A DNA stretch of 37,370 nt from an uncultured Eubacteriales bacterium (GCA_900553805.1 USEU01000013.1:1-37370), one strand, 5' to 3'. Counted from the first letter of the stretch, positions 15,622 through 25,698 are shown. Notes: generated by a model from the letters alone, not told the origin. Program-made: numbers and translations.

Positions 15622-16651
15622 ATGGCGAACGAGAATATGGAGAAAAAATCTTCCAGCCGCGTGATGCTGGAGGTTCGCAACCTGAAAACCAAGTACGTCA
15701 CCCGCTTCGGCGAGAGCGTCTACGCCGTGGACGGCGTGTCCTTCAAGATCGAGGAGGGCAAGTCCATGGGCATCGCCGGTGAGTCCGGCTGCGGCAAGTC
15801 CACCCTGGCCCTGAGCCTGATGGGCTACTACTTCGCCCCCCTGCACTACATCAGCGGCGACATCATCATTGACGGCAAAAACATCTCCGGCATGGACCCG
15901 GACACCGTCCGCAAGACCATCCTGGGCACCGAGATCGCCTACATCCCCCAGGCGGCCATGAACGCCCTGAACCCCACCCAGAAGATCATCCGCTTCATTG
16001 AGGACGTGGTCCATGCCCACGACCCCAAGGCCGACAAGAAGGACATCCGCGCCAAGGCAGAGCAGCGCTTTGCCGAGCTGGGCCTGCCCGCCAAGGTGCT
16101 GGACCAGCACGCCGTGGAGCTGTCCGGCGGCATGAAGCAGCGTACCGTCATCGCCGTGTCCACCATTCTGAACCCCAAGGTCCTGATCGCGGACGAACCC
16201 TCCTCCGCCCTGGACGTGACCAGTCAGAAGATGGTCATCAAGATGATGCGGGAGCTGATGGAAAAGGGCTATATCAAGGCCATGGTGTTCATCACCCATG
16301 AGCTGCCCCTGCTGTACAACGTCACCGATGATATCATGGTCATGTACGCCGGTCAGATCGTGGAGCGGGGCACCGCCAAGGAAATGGTGTTCGACCCCGT
16401 CCATCCCTATTCCCACGGCCTGATGGGCTCCATCCTGGTGCCCGAGGAAGGCACCCGCGGCCACAAGCTCACCGCCATCCCCGGCACGCCCCCCAACCTG
16501 AAGCACCCCCCCGCCGGCTGCCGTTTTGCCGAGCGCTGCAAGTACGCCAAGCCGGAGTGCAAATTTAACAGCCCCGCCGAGCGGGAGTTCGGCGACAACC
16601 GCATGTACCGCTGCCTGATGGGCGTGGACGAACTGAAGGAGGTATACAGCC

Positions 16652-16659
<8 letters not shown>
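15622..16659 (+). CDS. Opp/Dpp-type ABC transporter ATP-binding protein (DppD-like)
   Basis: Cytoplasmic ATPase subunit, 345 residues. Walker A is at residues 53-61 (GESGCGKST), the signature is LSGGMKQR, and Walker B is [12 protein letters not shown]. The H-loop follows in FITHELP. The C-terminal extension typical of oligopeptide-type ATPases carries [18 protein letters not shown]; in some relatives such cysteines bind an Fe-S cluster. The start has AGGAGG 7 bases upstream. Its end overlaps the next ATPase gene by 8 bases, so translation of the two is coupled. It forms a heterodimer with the DppF-like subunit. Confidence 0.93.
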
Positions 16660-17509
<850 letters not shown>

Positions 17510-17530
17510 TTTTCCCGCCCATTTTTACCA

Positions 17531-17556
17531 CCCCCGGCGAACCCCTTCGCCGGGGG
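17531..17556 (+). terminator. Rho-independent terminator of the Opp-type importer operon
   Basis: 11-bp stem CCCCCGGCGAA (17531-17541) and TTCGCCGGGGG (17546-17556), followed by CCTTTTC. It separates the importer from the GH94-GH1 pair. Confidence 0.88.
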
Positions 17557-17646
17557 CCTTTTCAAAACCCCGCCCGTTGAACGAAACGCACCCCGTCACG
17601 TTGAATGGAATGTGCCCCTGCAAACAGTCCATGCAAAAAATGCGCA

Positions 17647-17675
17647 TTGCTTTTTCCTGATCCACGTGATAAACT
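17647..17675 (+). promoter_or_regulatory. Promoter of the GH94-GH1 operon
   Basis: -35 TTGCTT (17647-17652), 17-base spacer, -10 TAAACT (17670-17675). The operator palindrome begins 7 bases after the -10 box, over the expected transcription start. Confidence 0.7.
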
Positions 17676-17682
17676 GGAACCG

Positions 17683-17692
17683 TAAACGTTTA
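17683..17692 (+). promoter_or_regulatory. LacI-family operator-like palindrome before GH94
   Basis: TAAACGTTTA is a perfect 10-base palindrome with the central CG typical of LacI-family operators. It shares AAACGTTT with the site at the lacI promoter. Confidence 0.65.
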
Positions 17693-17715
17693 AGCTCCCC
17701 TTCCAGGGGAGCCAG
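17692..17715 (+). repeat. Hairpin module related to the dispersed repeat end
   Basis: AGCTCCCC and GGGGAGCC separated by TTCCA. This is the same module that ends the dispersed repeats at 10980, 26757, 29438 and 34706. Here it lies in the leader of the GH94 transcript. Confidence 0.5.
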
Positions 17716-17754
17716 GATCGGGCAACGTTCAAATCAATTCAAAGGAGAGTCGAT

Positions 17755-20172
17755 ATGCGCTACGGTTATTTTGACGACGCAAGAAAAGAGTACGTAATTC
17801 AGACCCCCGCGACCCCCATGCCCTGGATCAACTATCTGGGCAGCAAGGATTTCTTCTCCCTCATCAGCAATACCGCCGGCGGCTACTGCTTCTATCGGGA
17901 TGCCAAGCTCCAGCGGCTGCTGCGCTACCGCTATAACAATGTCCCCGCCGACATCGGCGGCCGCTTCTTCTACATCAAGGAGGCCGGAAAGGCCCCCTGG
18001 AGCCCCGCCTTCCACCCCTGCGACACCCCCCTGGATGCCTATTCCTGCCGCCATGGCATGGGCTACACCATTTTCCAGTCCGAGAAGGACGGCATTGCCG
18101 CCGAAATGACCTTTCTGGTGCCGGGAGACGAGAACTGTGAGCTTCAGCAGGTCCGCCTGACCAACAAGTCCGCCGAAAAGCGGAGCTTCCGCTTTACCGC
18201 CGCCGTGGAGTGGTGCCTGTGGAACGCGGTGGACGACTCCACCAATTTCCAGCGCAACCTGAACATCGGTGAGCTGGAGGTGGAGGGCAGTGTGATCTAC
18301 CACAAGACCGAGTACCGGGAGCGCCGGGACCACTATGCCTACTACGGCGTGAACGCCCCCCTGTCCGGCTACGACACTGACCGGGATCACTTCCTGGGCC
18401 TGTTCGGCAGCTTCGCCGCCCCCCAGGCCATTGTCAGCGGCACCGCCGGTGACTTTGTCGCCCACGGCGGCGCGCCCATGGCGGCCCTGCACCTGGACGT
18501 GGAGCTGCTGCCCGGCGAAAGCAAGTCCTTTGTGTTCGTCCTGGGCTACGCCAGAAATGCCAGAGATCAGAAGTTCATCGCCCCCGGCGTTATCCGCAAG
18601 GACGGCGCTTACCGGGTGCTGAAGGAGTTCAGCACCGACGCGGCGGTGGATCAGGCCATGGCCGACCTGGCCGCCTATTGGGACGGTCTGCTGGGCACCT
18701 ATACCCTGAGCAGCAAGGATGAGAAGCTGAACCGGGCCGTGAACATCTGGCATCAATACCAGTGCATGGTCACCTATAATATGAGCCGCTCCGCCAGTTA
18801 TTTCGAGTCCGGCACCGGCCGGGGCATGGGCTTCCGGGACAGCTGCCAGGACCTGCTGGGCTTCGTCCACATCGCCCCCGACCGGGCGCGGGAGCGGATC
18901 ATCGACATCGCCTCCGTCCAGTGGGCGGACGGCTCCACCTATCACCAGTACCAGCCCCTGACCAAGCGGGGCAACAACGACATCGGCTCCGGCTTCAATG
19001 ACGACCCCCTGTGGCTGGTGGCCGCCACCCATGCCTACATTGCCGAGACCGGCGACTGGAGCATCCTGGATCATCCCACCCCCTTTGATAATGTCCCCGG
19101 CTCCGAGCAGCCCCTGATGGAGCACCTGCGCCGCAGCGTGGGCTATACCATGACCCACAAAGGCCCTCATGACCTGCCCCTGATCGGCCGGGCCGACTGG
19201 AACGACTGCCTGAACCTGAACTGCTTCTCCGAGGAGCCGGGCGAGAGCTTCCAGACCTCCGGCCCCTCCGAAGGCCCCGTGGCCGAGTCCGTGTTCATCG
19301 GCGGCATGTTCGTGCTCTATGGCCGTGCCTATGCCGAAATTTGCCGGGCCCGCGGTCTGACCGGAGAGGCCCAGACCGTCCTGGCCGCCGTGGCGGAGAT
19401 GGACAAGGCCATCCAGACCGCCGGATGGGACGGCGAGTGGTTCGTCCGCGCCTACGACGCCTTCTCCAACCCCGTCGGCTCCCACACCTGCGACGAGGGC
19501 AAGATCTACATCGAGCCCCAGGGCATGTGCGTCATGGCCGGTGTGGGCACGGACAATGGCAAGGCCGTGCAGGCCCTGGATTCCGTCCGCAAGCATCTGC
19601 TGGGCAAGTACGGCGTGGAGCTGCTGGCCCCCTGCTACACCGTTTACCACAAGGAGCTGGGCGAAATTTCCTCCTATCCTCCCGGATACAAGGAAAACGG
19701 CTCCATCTTCTGCCACAATAACCCCTGGATCTCCATCGCCGAGACCGTGGTGGGCCGGGGCGACAACGCCTTTGATATCTACAAGCGCACCGCCCCCGTC
19801 TATCAGGAGGAAAACAGCGACATCCGCCGGGTGGAGCCCTATGTGTACGCCCAGACCGTGGCCGCCCGCGCCTCCTTCGAGGAGGGCGCCGCCCGCAACA
19901 GCTGGCTCACCGGCACCGCTTCCTGGACCTTCGTCAATATCAGCCAGTACATCCTGGGCATCAAGCCCACCCTGGCGGGCCTGAGTGTGGATCCCTGCCT
20001 GCCCGCCGACTTCGGCGACTACACCGTCACCCGCCGCTTCCGGGGCGCGGTCTACCACATCCATGTGCGCCAGACCGGCGGCTACAGCCTGACCGTGGAC
20101 GGCGAGATCCTCCCCGGCAAGGTGATCCCCGATACCGGCAAAAAAGAATATAACGTGGAGGTTAGCGTATGA
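17755..20172 (+). CDS. Cellobiose phosphorylase (glycoside hydrolase family 94)
   Basis: Splits cellobiose with phosphate to alpha-glucose-1-phosphate and glucose in the cytoplasm, saving ATP. 805 residues, the normal length. It follows the clostridial cellobiose phosphorylase pattern from end to end as I recall it: MRYGYFDDARKEYVI, PWINYLG, SLISNTAGGYCFYRDA, YHKTEYRERR, FESGTGRGMGFRDS. The likely general acid is Asp481 in GRADWNDCLN. AAAGGAG (17741-17747) precedes ATG 17755. The next gene (GH1) overlaps by 4 bases. No signal peptide. Cellodextrin or mannosyl-glucose phosphorylase is a less likely alternative, the latter being in another family. Confidence 0.9.
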   Translation: MRYGYFDDARKEYVIQTPATPMPWINYLGSKDFFSLISNTAGGYCFYRDAKLQRLLRYRYNNVPADIGGRFFYIKEAGKAPWSPAFHPCDTPLDAYSCRHGMGYTIFQSEKDGIAAEMTFLVPGDENCELQQVRLTNKSAEKRSFRFTAAVEWCLWNAVDDSTNFQRNLNIGELEVEGSVIYHKTEYRERRDHYAYYGVNAPLSGYDTDRDHFLGLFGSFAAPQAIVSGTAGDFVAHGGAPMAALHLDVELLPGESKSFVFVLGYARNARDQKFIAPGVIRKDGAYRVLKEFSTDAAVDQAMADLAAYWDGLLGTYTLSSKDEKLNRAVNIWHQYQCMVTYNMSRSASYFESGTGRGMGFRDSCQDLLGFVHIAPDRARERIIDIASVQWADGSTYHQYQPLTKRGNNDIGSGFNDDPLWLVAATHAYIAETGDWSILDHPTPFDNVPGSEQPLMEHLRRSVGYTMTHKGPHDLPLIGRADWNDCLNLNCFSEEPGESFQTSGPSEGPVAESVFIGGMFVLYGRAYAEICRARGLTGEAQTVLAAVAEMDKAIQTAGWDGEWFVRAYDAFSNPVGSHTCDEGKIYIEPQGMCVMAGVGTDNGKAVQALDSVRKHLLGKYGVELLAPCYTVYHKELGEISSYPPGYKENGSIFCHNNPWISIAETVVGRGDNAFDIYKRTAPVYQEENSDIRRVEPYVYAQTVAARASFEEGAARNSWLTGTASWTFVNISQYILGIKPTLAGLSVDPCLPADFGDYTVTRRFRGAVYHIHVRQTGGYSLTVDGEILPGKVIPDTGKKEYNVEVSV

Positions 20173-21503
20173 TGTTTCCCGAGAATTTCCTGTGGGGCGT
20201 GGCCTGCGCCTCCTATCAGTGCGAGGGCGGCTGGAACGAGGACGGCAAGGGCCTGAGCATCTGGGACGAATTCACCCATATCCCCGGCAACGTCTATAAC
20301 GGCGACACCGGCGACACCGCCTGCGACAGCTATCACCGCTGCGCGCAGGACGTAGCCCTGATGAAGGCGCATGGCATTCAGGCCTACCGCTTCTCCGTCA
20401 GCTGGCCCCGCATCATCCCCGACGGGGACGGCGGAGTAAACGAGCAGGGCTTTGCCTACTATGACAGCCTGGTGAACGCGCTGCTGGAAAACGGCATCAA
20501 GCCCATGATCACCCTGTACCATTGGGACCTGCCCAGCGCCCTTCAGGACAAGGGCGGCTGGCTGAACCGGGACATCGTGGCCGCCTTCGGCCGGTACGCC
20601 GCCGTGGTGGCGGAGCATTTCGCCGGACGGGTGGATACCTACATGACCCTGAACGAGCCCCAGTGCGTCACCGCCCTGGGCTACGTCGCCGGCGTCCACG
20701 CCCCCGGCTGGAAGCTGGGCGAACCCGAGGCGCTGAAATGCTACTTCAACCTCTGCCTGGCCCACAGCGAGGCCACCCGGCAGATCCGCCGGGCTGCCCC
20801 CGGCGCGGTGGTGGGCCTGGCCTCCTGCGGCCGCCTGTGCTATCCAAGGGTGGATACCCCCGCGGGCCGTCAGGGCGCCTATGACGCCACCTTTGACCCC
20901 ACTGACTGGATGTTCAGCATGAACGTGTTCCTGGACCCCCTGTTCTTCCGCCGCTACGCCGAAGGCTCCCCCAAGGTGGTGGAGGATTTCGCCGCGAAGA
21001 TTCCCCAGGCGGACTGGGACAAAATGGAAAAGCCGGACTTCATAGGCGTCAACGTCTACCAGGGCGACCCGGTGGAGGAGGACGGGAGCAAGTCCCCCAT
21101 CCCCGCGGGCTTCCCCCTCACCGCGACCAAGTGGAAGGTCACCCCGGAGGTGATGCACTTCGGCATCCTGAATGTGCACAAGCGCTACGCCTGCCCCATC
21201 TACATCACGGAAAACGGCCTGTCCTGCAATGACCGCGTTTATCTGGACGGGGCCGTCCACGACGCCGACCGCATCGATTTCCTCACCCGCTACCTGCGGG
21301 AGCTGTCCAAGTGCCTGGAAGACGGCGTGGATCTGCGGGGCTATCTGCAATGGAGCTTCCTGGATAATTTCGAGTGGAGCAGCGGTTACAGCGAGCGCTT
21401 CGGCATCGTCTATGTGGACTACGCCACCGGCTGCCGCACCCCCAAGGACTCCGCCCGCTGGTACAGCTCCGTCATCGAATCCAACGGTGAGATCCTGAAA
21501 TAA
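20169..21503 (+). CDS. Beta-glucosidase (glycoside hydrolase family 1)
   Basis: Retaining beta-glucosidase, 444 residues. The acid/base is Glu163 in TLNEPQ and the nucleophile Glu348 in ITENGLS. The aglycone-side motif WSFLDNFEWSSGYSERFG has the Glu-Trp form of enzymes acting on unphosphorylated sugars, not the 6-phospho-beta-glucosidase form; this fits ABC import and GH94 partnership. GGAGG (20157-20161) and an ATGA overlap with the GH94 stop indicate translational coupling. The N-terminus has ASYQCEGG where ASYQIEGA is usual. No signal peptide, so intracellular. Confidence 0.93.
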   Translation: MMFPENFLWGVACASYQCEGGWNEDGKGLSIWDEFTHIPGNVYNGDTGDTACDSYHRCAQDVALMKAHGIQAYRFSVSWPRIIPDGDGGVNEQGFAYYDSLVNALLENGIKPMITLYHWDLPSALQDKGGWLNRDIVAAFGRYAAVVAEHFAGRVDTYMTLNEPQCVTALGYVAGVHAPGWKLGEPEALKCYFNLCLAHSEATRQIRRAAPGAVVGLASCGRLCYPRVDTPAGRQGAYDATFDPTDWMFSMNVFLDPLFFRRYAEGSPKVVEDFAAKIPQADWDKMEKPDFIGVNVYQGDPVEEDGSKSPIPAGFPLTATKWKVTPEVMHFGILNVHKRYACPIYITENGLSCNDRVYLDGAVHDADRIDFLTRYLRELSKCLEDGVDLRGYLQWSFLDNFEWSSGYSERFGIVYVDYATGCRTPKDSARWYSSVIESNGEILK

Positions 21504-21509
21504 CCCCAA

Positions 21510-21541
21510 GCGCCCTTGGTTCCCCCAGGAACCAAGGGCGC
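21510..21541 (+). terminator. Strong hairpin at the end of the GH94-GH1 operon
   Basis: A perfect 14-bp stem (21510-21523 and 21528-21541) with a 4-base loop, 6 bases after the GH1 stop. No T-run, so it may stabilise the 3' end as much as terminate. Confidence 0.7.
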
Positions 21542-21560
21542 AATCCATTCAATCGGCCTC

Positions 21561-21589
21561 TTCCATTTCCCCAAAATCTGTTGTATAAT
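21561..21589 (+). promoter_or_regulatory. Promoter of the rRNA methyltransferase gene
   Basis: A perfect -10 TATAAT (21584-21589) with a weak -35 TTCCAT (21561-21566) at 17 bases. The start codon is 29 bases downstream. Confidence 0.6.
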
Positions 21590-21617
21590 GTTCCCAAAAC
21601 GACCACGGAGAGGCTGT

Positions 21618-22421
21618 ATGAAGGAATTTATTGAGATCACGGATTTTCAGGACCCGGAGCTGGATGTGTTCGCCCGGCTCACCGAGGCCCAGCTGCTGAA
21701 TCGGTTCGAGCCGAAGAAGGGCATGTTCATTGCGGAAAGCCCCAAGGTCATCCGGCGGGCGCTGGCCGCCGGGTGCCGCCCGGCCAAGCTGCTGGTGGAG
21801 CGCAGCCACTGCAACCGGGAGGCCATGGAGGCCATCGAGGCCTGCGGCGATGTGCCGGTGTATACCGCGCCGCTGCCGGTGCTGACCCAGCTCACCGGCT
21901 TCCAGCTCACCCGGGGAATGCTCTGCGCCATGTACCGCCCGCCCCTGGGCCGGGCGGAGGATATTCTGCGCAACGCCCGCCGGGTGGCGGTGCTGGAGGA
22001 CGTGATGAACCCCACCAACCTGGGGGCGATCTTCCGCTCCGCCGCCGCATTGAACATGGACGCCGTGCTGCTCACCCCCGCCTGCACGGACCCGCTGTAC
22101 CGCCGCTGCGCCCGGGTGAGCATGGGCACCGTTTTCCAGGTCCCCTGGGCCTACCTGGGGGGCGACTGGCAGGCACTGCTCCACGATTGCGGCTTCCGCA
22201 CCGCCGCCATGGCCCTGACGGACGACAGCGTCTCCATCGACCACCCCGCCCTGGCCGCGGAACCCAGGCTCGCCATCGTCCTGGGTACCGAGGGCGACGG
22301 CCTGGCCCGGACCACCATCGCCGCCTGCGACTACACGGTGAAGATCCCCATGTCCCACGGCGTGGATTCCCTCAACGTCGCCGCCGCCAGCGCCGTGGCC
22401 TTCTGGCAGCTGGGAAGATAA
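21618..22421 (+). CDS. TrmH/SpoU-family RNA 2'-O-methyltransferase
   Basis: SPOUT-class methyltransferase, 267 residues, using S-adenosylmethionine to methylate a ribose in rRNA or tRNA. Start at 21618 with GGAGAGG upstream. The N-terminal substrate-binding part (about 1-105) has the RLTEAQLLNRFEPKKGMFIAES segment (positions 14-35). The knotted SPOUT domain has motif 1 NPTNLGAIFR (131-140), motif 2 IVLGTEGDGL and motif 3 IPMSHGVDSLNVAAA. The target base cannot be told; relatives act on 23S rRNA or tRNA. It has its own promoter and is a housekeeping gene unrelated to the sugar genes. Confidence 0.9.
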   Translation: MKEFIEITDFQDPELDVFARLTEAQLLNRFEPKKGMFIAESPKVIRRALAAGCRPAKLLVERSHCNREAMEAIEACGDVPVYTAPLPVLTQLTGFQLTRGMLCAMYRPPLGRAEDILRNARRVAVLEDVMNPTNLGAIFRSAAALNMDAVLLTPACTDPLYRRCARVSMGTVFQVPWAYLGGDWQALLHDCGFRTAAMALTDDSVSIDHPALAAEPRLAIVLGTEGDGLARTTIAACDYTVKIPMSHGVDSLNVAAASAVAFWQLGR

Positions 22422-22426
22422 TATTT

Positions 22427-22649
22427 AAGGAAACTCTGAATAAATCGCCTGCGGCTGGACAGCAGGTCTTTTGCCCCCATGCTGCGGGATGAAAAATGGG
22501 AAATATCGCGCAGCCGTTGCCAGCGTAAGCTGGCTTACGGATGCGGCATACCCCTTGCGGGTACACAAAGTATTCCTCCATTTTCCATCCCTTGCCTGGA
22601 AACAAAATCCCTCGCCGCCAGCTCTTGCCGATTTAATCAGAGCTTCCTT
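22427..22649. mobile_element. Fold-back MITE-like element of a second type
   Basis: A 223-bp non-coding element with 23-bp terminal inverted repeats (22427-22449 and 22627-22649; three mismatches), starting 6 bases after the methyltransferase stop. An inner inverted pair (about 22488-22508 and 22572-22592) is AT-rich and resembles the inner pair of the element at 4482, although the ends differ. No transposase is seen. Confidence 0.6.
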
Positions 22650-22668
22650 GAGAAATCCCTGAATACAA

Positions 22669-22706
22669 AATGGGCACACTGCGTTTTACTTTGCAGTGTG
22701 CCCATT
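22669..22706 (-). terminator. Rho-independent terminator of the phosphohexomutase gene
   Basis: A 14-bp stem (22669-22682 and 22693-22706). On the minus strand it ends in ATTTTG. It begins 5 bases after the stop of the minus-strand gene at 22712. Confidence 0.8.
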
Positions 22707-22711
22707 GTTTA

Positions 22712-24394
22712 TCAGGCCAGGACGGATTCGATGGCGGCGGCCAGGGCTTCCTTCTGGGCCTCGGCCTGGGCCAGATCCTTGCCCAGGGTGGTGAAGTAGA
22801 GCTTGATCTTCGGCTCCGTGCCGGAGGGGCGGACGATGACGGACGCGCCGCCCTCCAGGGCAAAGCGCAGCACATTGGAGGCGGGCAGCCCGGTCTTTTC
22901 CGGCTGCTCATAGTCCGTGAATTCCGTCACCCGGTAGCCCGCGATCTGGGCGGGGGGCGCGGTGCGCAGCGTCTGCATGATGGAGGCCATCTTGTCCATG
23001 CCGCTCAGGCCGGGGAATTCAAAGGAATCGGTCTTGTTCAGATACCGGCCGTAGCTGGCATAGATCTCATCCAGCCGCTCCCGCAGGGACGAGCCGACGG
23101 AGCGGTAGTAGGCGGCCATTTCGCAGATCAGCATGGAGCTGACGATGGCGTCCTTGTCCCGGACGTAGGGGCCAGCCAGGTAGCCGTAGCTCTCCTCGAA
23201 GCCGAAGATGAACCGCTGGACCTCACCGGCCTGCTCCAGCCGGGCGATCTGGTCGCCGATCCACTTGAAGCCGGTGAGCACACTGCGCATCTCCACGCCA
23301 TAGTGCTTGGCCACCGCGTCTGCCAGGGGGGTGGAGACGATGGATTTCACCGCCACGGGCCGCTGGGGCATGGTGCCGTTTTCGATCCGCCCGGCGCAGA
23401 TGTAGTCCAGCAGCAGCGCGCCCACCTCGTTGCCGGTGAGCAGCTCATAGCTGCCGTCCTTGCAGCGCACGGCGATGCCCACCCGGTCGGCGTCCGGGTC
23501 GGTGGCCAGCATCAGGTCGGCCCCGGTTTTCTTGGCCAGCTCCAGGCCCAGCCGCAGGGCCTCGAAGATCTCGGGATTGGGGTAGGGGCAGGTGGGGAAG
23601 TGGCCGTCGGGCTTTTCCTGCTCCGGCACCACGGTGATGTCGCTGATGCCGATGTCATGGAGCACCCGGGTCACCGGCACCAGGCCGGAGCCGTTCAGCG
23701 GGGAATAGACCAGCTTCAGCCCGGCGGTCTTGCACAGGCCGGGGCGGACGGCGCAGCCCTTGATGGCGGCGTACAGCGCCTCCTTGCAGTCGTCGCCCAC
23801 GTAGGCGATCATGCCGGATGCCAGCCCATCCGCAAAGGGAATGTGCTTCGCACCCTCCAGAATGTCGGTCTTCTGGATCTCGTCGTAGATCACCCCGGCG
23901 GCGTGATCGGTCACCTGGCAGCCATCGGGGCCGTAGGCCTTGTAGCCGTTGTACCTGGCGGGGTTGTGGGAGGCGGTGATCATAATGCCCGCGTTGGCGT
24001 GGTAGTACCGGGTGGCAAAGGACAGGGCGGGCACCGGCATCAGCACGCCATAGATCCGCACTCGGATGCCGTTGGCGGCCAGCACGCAGGCAGCCTCCCG
24101 GGCAAACACGTCGGAATTGATCCGGCTGTCATAGGAGACGGCCACCAGCTGGCTGCCCCCCTGGGTCTTGACCCAGTTGGCCAGGCCCTGGGTGGCCTGA
24201 CGCACGGTGTAAATATTCATGCGGTTGCTGCCTGCGCCCAGCACACCCCGCAGTCCGCCGGTGCCGAATTTCAGCGCGATGGCAAACCGCTCCTTGATCT
24301 CGTCCTCGTTCCCGGCGATGCTCTCCAGCTCCGCCGTCAGCGCCGCATCCTCCAGCTTCGCGGCCCGCCAGCGCTTGTAATCGTCCATATACAT
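22712..24394 (-). CDS. Phosphoglucomutase/phosphomannomutase (PgcA-like)
   Basis: Interconverts hexose-1-phosphate and hexose-6-phosphate in the cytoplasm. 560 residues, as in PgcA-type alpha-phosphoglucomutases. N-terminal KFGTGGLRG (42-50), the phosphoserine Ser142 in TASHNP, the metal loop DPDADR with Asp299, Asp301 and Asp303, the sugar loop GFEESYGY, and the C-terminal phosphate loop VRPSGTEPKIK. The start at 24394 is about 10 bases from AAGGATCGG; the second ATG (24388) is possible but further away. It would convert glucose-1-phosphate from GH94 to glucose-6-phosphate, and may also act on mannose phosphates. Confidence 0.92.
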   Translation of the reverse strand: MYMDDYKRWRAAKLEDAALTAELESIAGNEDEIKERFAIALKFGTGGLRGVLGAGSNRMNIYTVRQATQGLANWVKTQGGSQLVAVSYDSRINSDVFAREAACVLAANGIRVRIYGVLMPVPALSFATRYYHANAGIMITASHNPARYNGYKAYGPDGCQVTDHAAGVIYDEIQKTDILEGAKHIPFADGLASGMIAYVGDDCKEALYAAIKGCAVRPGLCKTAGLKLVYSPLNGSGLVPVTRVLHDIGISDITVVPEQEKPDGHFPTCPYPNPEIFEALRLGLELAKKTGADLMLATDPDADRVGIAVRCKDGSYELLTGNEVGALLLDYICAGRIENGTMPQRPVAVKSIVSTPLADAVAKHYGVEMRSVLTGFKWIGDQIARLEQAGEVQRFIFGFEESYGYLAGPYVRDKDAIVSSMLICEMAAYYRSVGSSLRERLDEIYASYGRYLNKTDSFEFPGLSGMDKMASIMQTLRTAPPAQIAGYRVTEFTDYEQPEKTGLPASNVLRFALEGGASVIVRPSGTEPKIKLYFTTLGKDLAQAEAQKEALAAAIESVLA

Positions 24395-24447
24395 CTATCT
24401 TCACCGATCCTTTTTTGGATTTTGATTTGGAATATGCAATCAAATAT

Positions 24448-24476
24448 AATATAAAGCATTTCCACCCGCTTGTCAA
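24448..24476 (-). promoter_or_regulatory. Sigma-A promoter of the phosphohexomutase gene
   Basis: Minus strand: TTGACA (24476-24471), 17-base spacer, TATATT (24453-24448). Leader of about 47 bases. Confidence 0.85.
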
Positions 24477-24596
24477 CGTGCGATACCAAAATCCCCCTCC
24501 CCGACCGCACACGCTGCGATTCTGTTTGTAGGGGAATCGTCCCCTGCAATCGCGATAGGGTGCGTTCCATTCAACGTACGGGGGGCAAGGCCCCCA

Positions 24597-24625
24597 TTGA
24601 CAGGGTTCCGTCCGCCTGATAAAAT
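24597..24625 (+). promoter_or_regulatory. Sigma-A promoter of the apbE-like gene
   Basis: TTGACA (24597-24602), 17 bases, TAAAAT (24620-24625). The transcription start would be only about 12-18 bases before the start codon, leaving room for little more than the ribosome-binding site. Confidence 0.82.
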
Positions 24626-24643
24626 GAGGGAAAAAGGAGCGCG

Positions 24644-25651
24644 ATGCTTATGAGGCGGATGGGGGCGCTGCTGGCGCTGCTGGCGGTGCTGTTGGCCGGG
24701 TGCGCGCCGGGGAGGCAGGTGTATGAGGCCACCTTCCTGGATGTGTTCGACACCGTTACCACCCTGCGGGGATACGACGTTTCCCGGCAGACGTTTCAGA
24801 CCCGGGCGGAGCAGGTGCACGAGGCGCTGCTGGAATACCACCGGCTGTTTGATGTCTATACGGATTTCCCCGGCGGCCTGAAGCGGGTCAATGACAGCGC
24901 GGGCATCGACCCTGTGGCGGTGGAGCCGGAGATAATCGCCCTGCTGAAGGACTGCCGGCAGGCTTATGATCTTACCGGGGGCCGGGTGAACGCGGCCATG
25001 GGCAGCGTGCTGTCCCTGTGGCACGATGCCCGGGAGGCGGGCCTGGCCGACCCGGACCATGCGGCCCTGCCGGACCGGGCGGCGCTGGAGGAGGCGGCAA
25101 AACACATTTCCTTCGACACGGTGCAGCTGGACGAGGAAGCGGGCACGGTGTACCTGGCCGACCCCGCCCAGCGGCTGGACGTGGGGGCCATCGCCAAGGG
25201 CTGGGCCGCTCAGCGGGCGGCCCAGCTGCTGCCGGAGGGCTATGTGCTCAGTGTGGGCGGCAATGTGTGCACCCGGGGCGTCAAGCCGAACGGGAGTCGC
25301 TGGATGATCGCCGTCCAGTCCCCGGAGCAGGGGGCGGGCAACCTGTGCGTGACGGCCCTCTCCGGCCAGTGCCTGGTCACCAGTGGAGATTATCAGCGCG
25401 GCTACACCGTGGACGGGAAGCGCTATCACCACATCATCGACCCCGATACCCTGATGCCGGCTTCCTTCTGGCGCAGTGTGACGGTGCTGGCCCAGGATTC
25501 CGCCCTGGCGGACTGCCTGTCCACCGCCCTGTTCCTGCTCCCGCTGGAGGAGGGCAAGGCCCTGGCCGCCCAATGCGGCGCGGAGGCCATGTGGGTGGAT
25601 GCCGGGCTGAACGTCACCCAGACCCCCGGCTTTGCCGCCGTTGTGCAGTAA
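24644..25651 (+). CDS. apbE: FAD:protein FMN transferase (ApbE family lipoprotein)
   Basis: Membrane-anchored enzyme that transfers FMN from FAD to Thr or Ser of flavoproteins such as the RnfG/NqrC subunits. 335 residues. The signal ends in the lipobox LLAGC with Cys20. Family marks: FDTVTTLRGYD, LDVGAIAKGWAAQRA, SVGGNVCTRG, SGDYQRGYTVDGKRYHHIIDP (at about 245-265) and the C-terminal metal-site Asp/Thr region. AAGGAG (24634-24639) is 4 bases from ATG 24644 and 10 from ATG 24650, so either start is possible; the difference is two residues. No flavoprotein target (Rnf/Nqr) is in the window. Confidence 0.9.
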   Translation: MLMRRMGALLALLAVLLAGCAPGRQVYEATFLDVFDTVTTLRGYDVSRQTFQTRAEQVHEALLEYHRLFDVYTDFPGGLKRVNDSAGIDPVAVEPEIIALLKDCRQAYDLTGGRVNAAMGSVLSLWHDAREAGLADPDHAALPDRAALEEAAKHISFDTVQLDEEAGTVYLADPAQRLDVGAIAKGWAAQRAAQLLPEGYVLSVGGNVCTRGVKPNGSRWMIAVQSPEQGAGNLCVTALSGQCLVTSGDYQRGYTVDGKRYHHIIDPDTLMPASFWRSVTVLAQDSALADCLSTALFLLPLEEGKALAAQCGAEAMWVDAGLNVTQTPGFAAVVQ

Positions 25652-25654
25652 AAT

Positions 25655-25686
25655 ACCCCGATGCGGCGCGTAAACCGCATCGGGGT
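25655..25686. terminator. Bidirectional rho-independent terminator
   Basis: 12-bp stem ACCCCGATGCGG (25655-25666) and CCGCATCGGGGT (25675-25686). Followed by CTCTTTTAT on + for apbE and by ATTTTAC on - for the convergent lipoprotein gene. Confidence 0.9.
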
Positions 25687-25698
25687 GCTCTTTTATGC

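Noticed and set aside
20169..21503. 6-phospho-beta-glucosidase
   Set aside because: The C-terminal NFEWSSGYSERFG form is that of enzymes for unphosphorylated sugars, and there is no PTS gene in the window.
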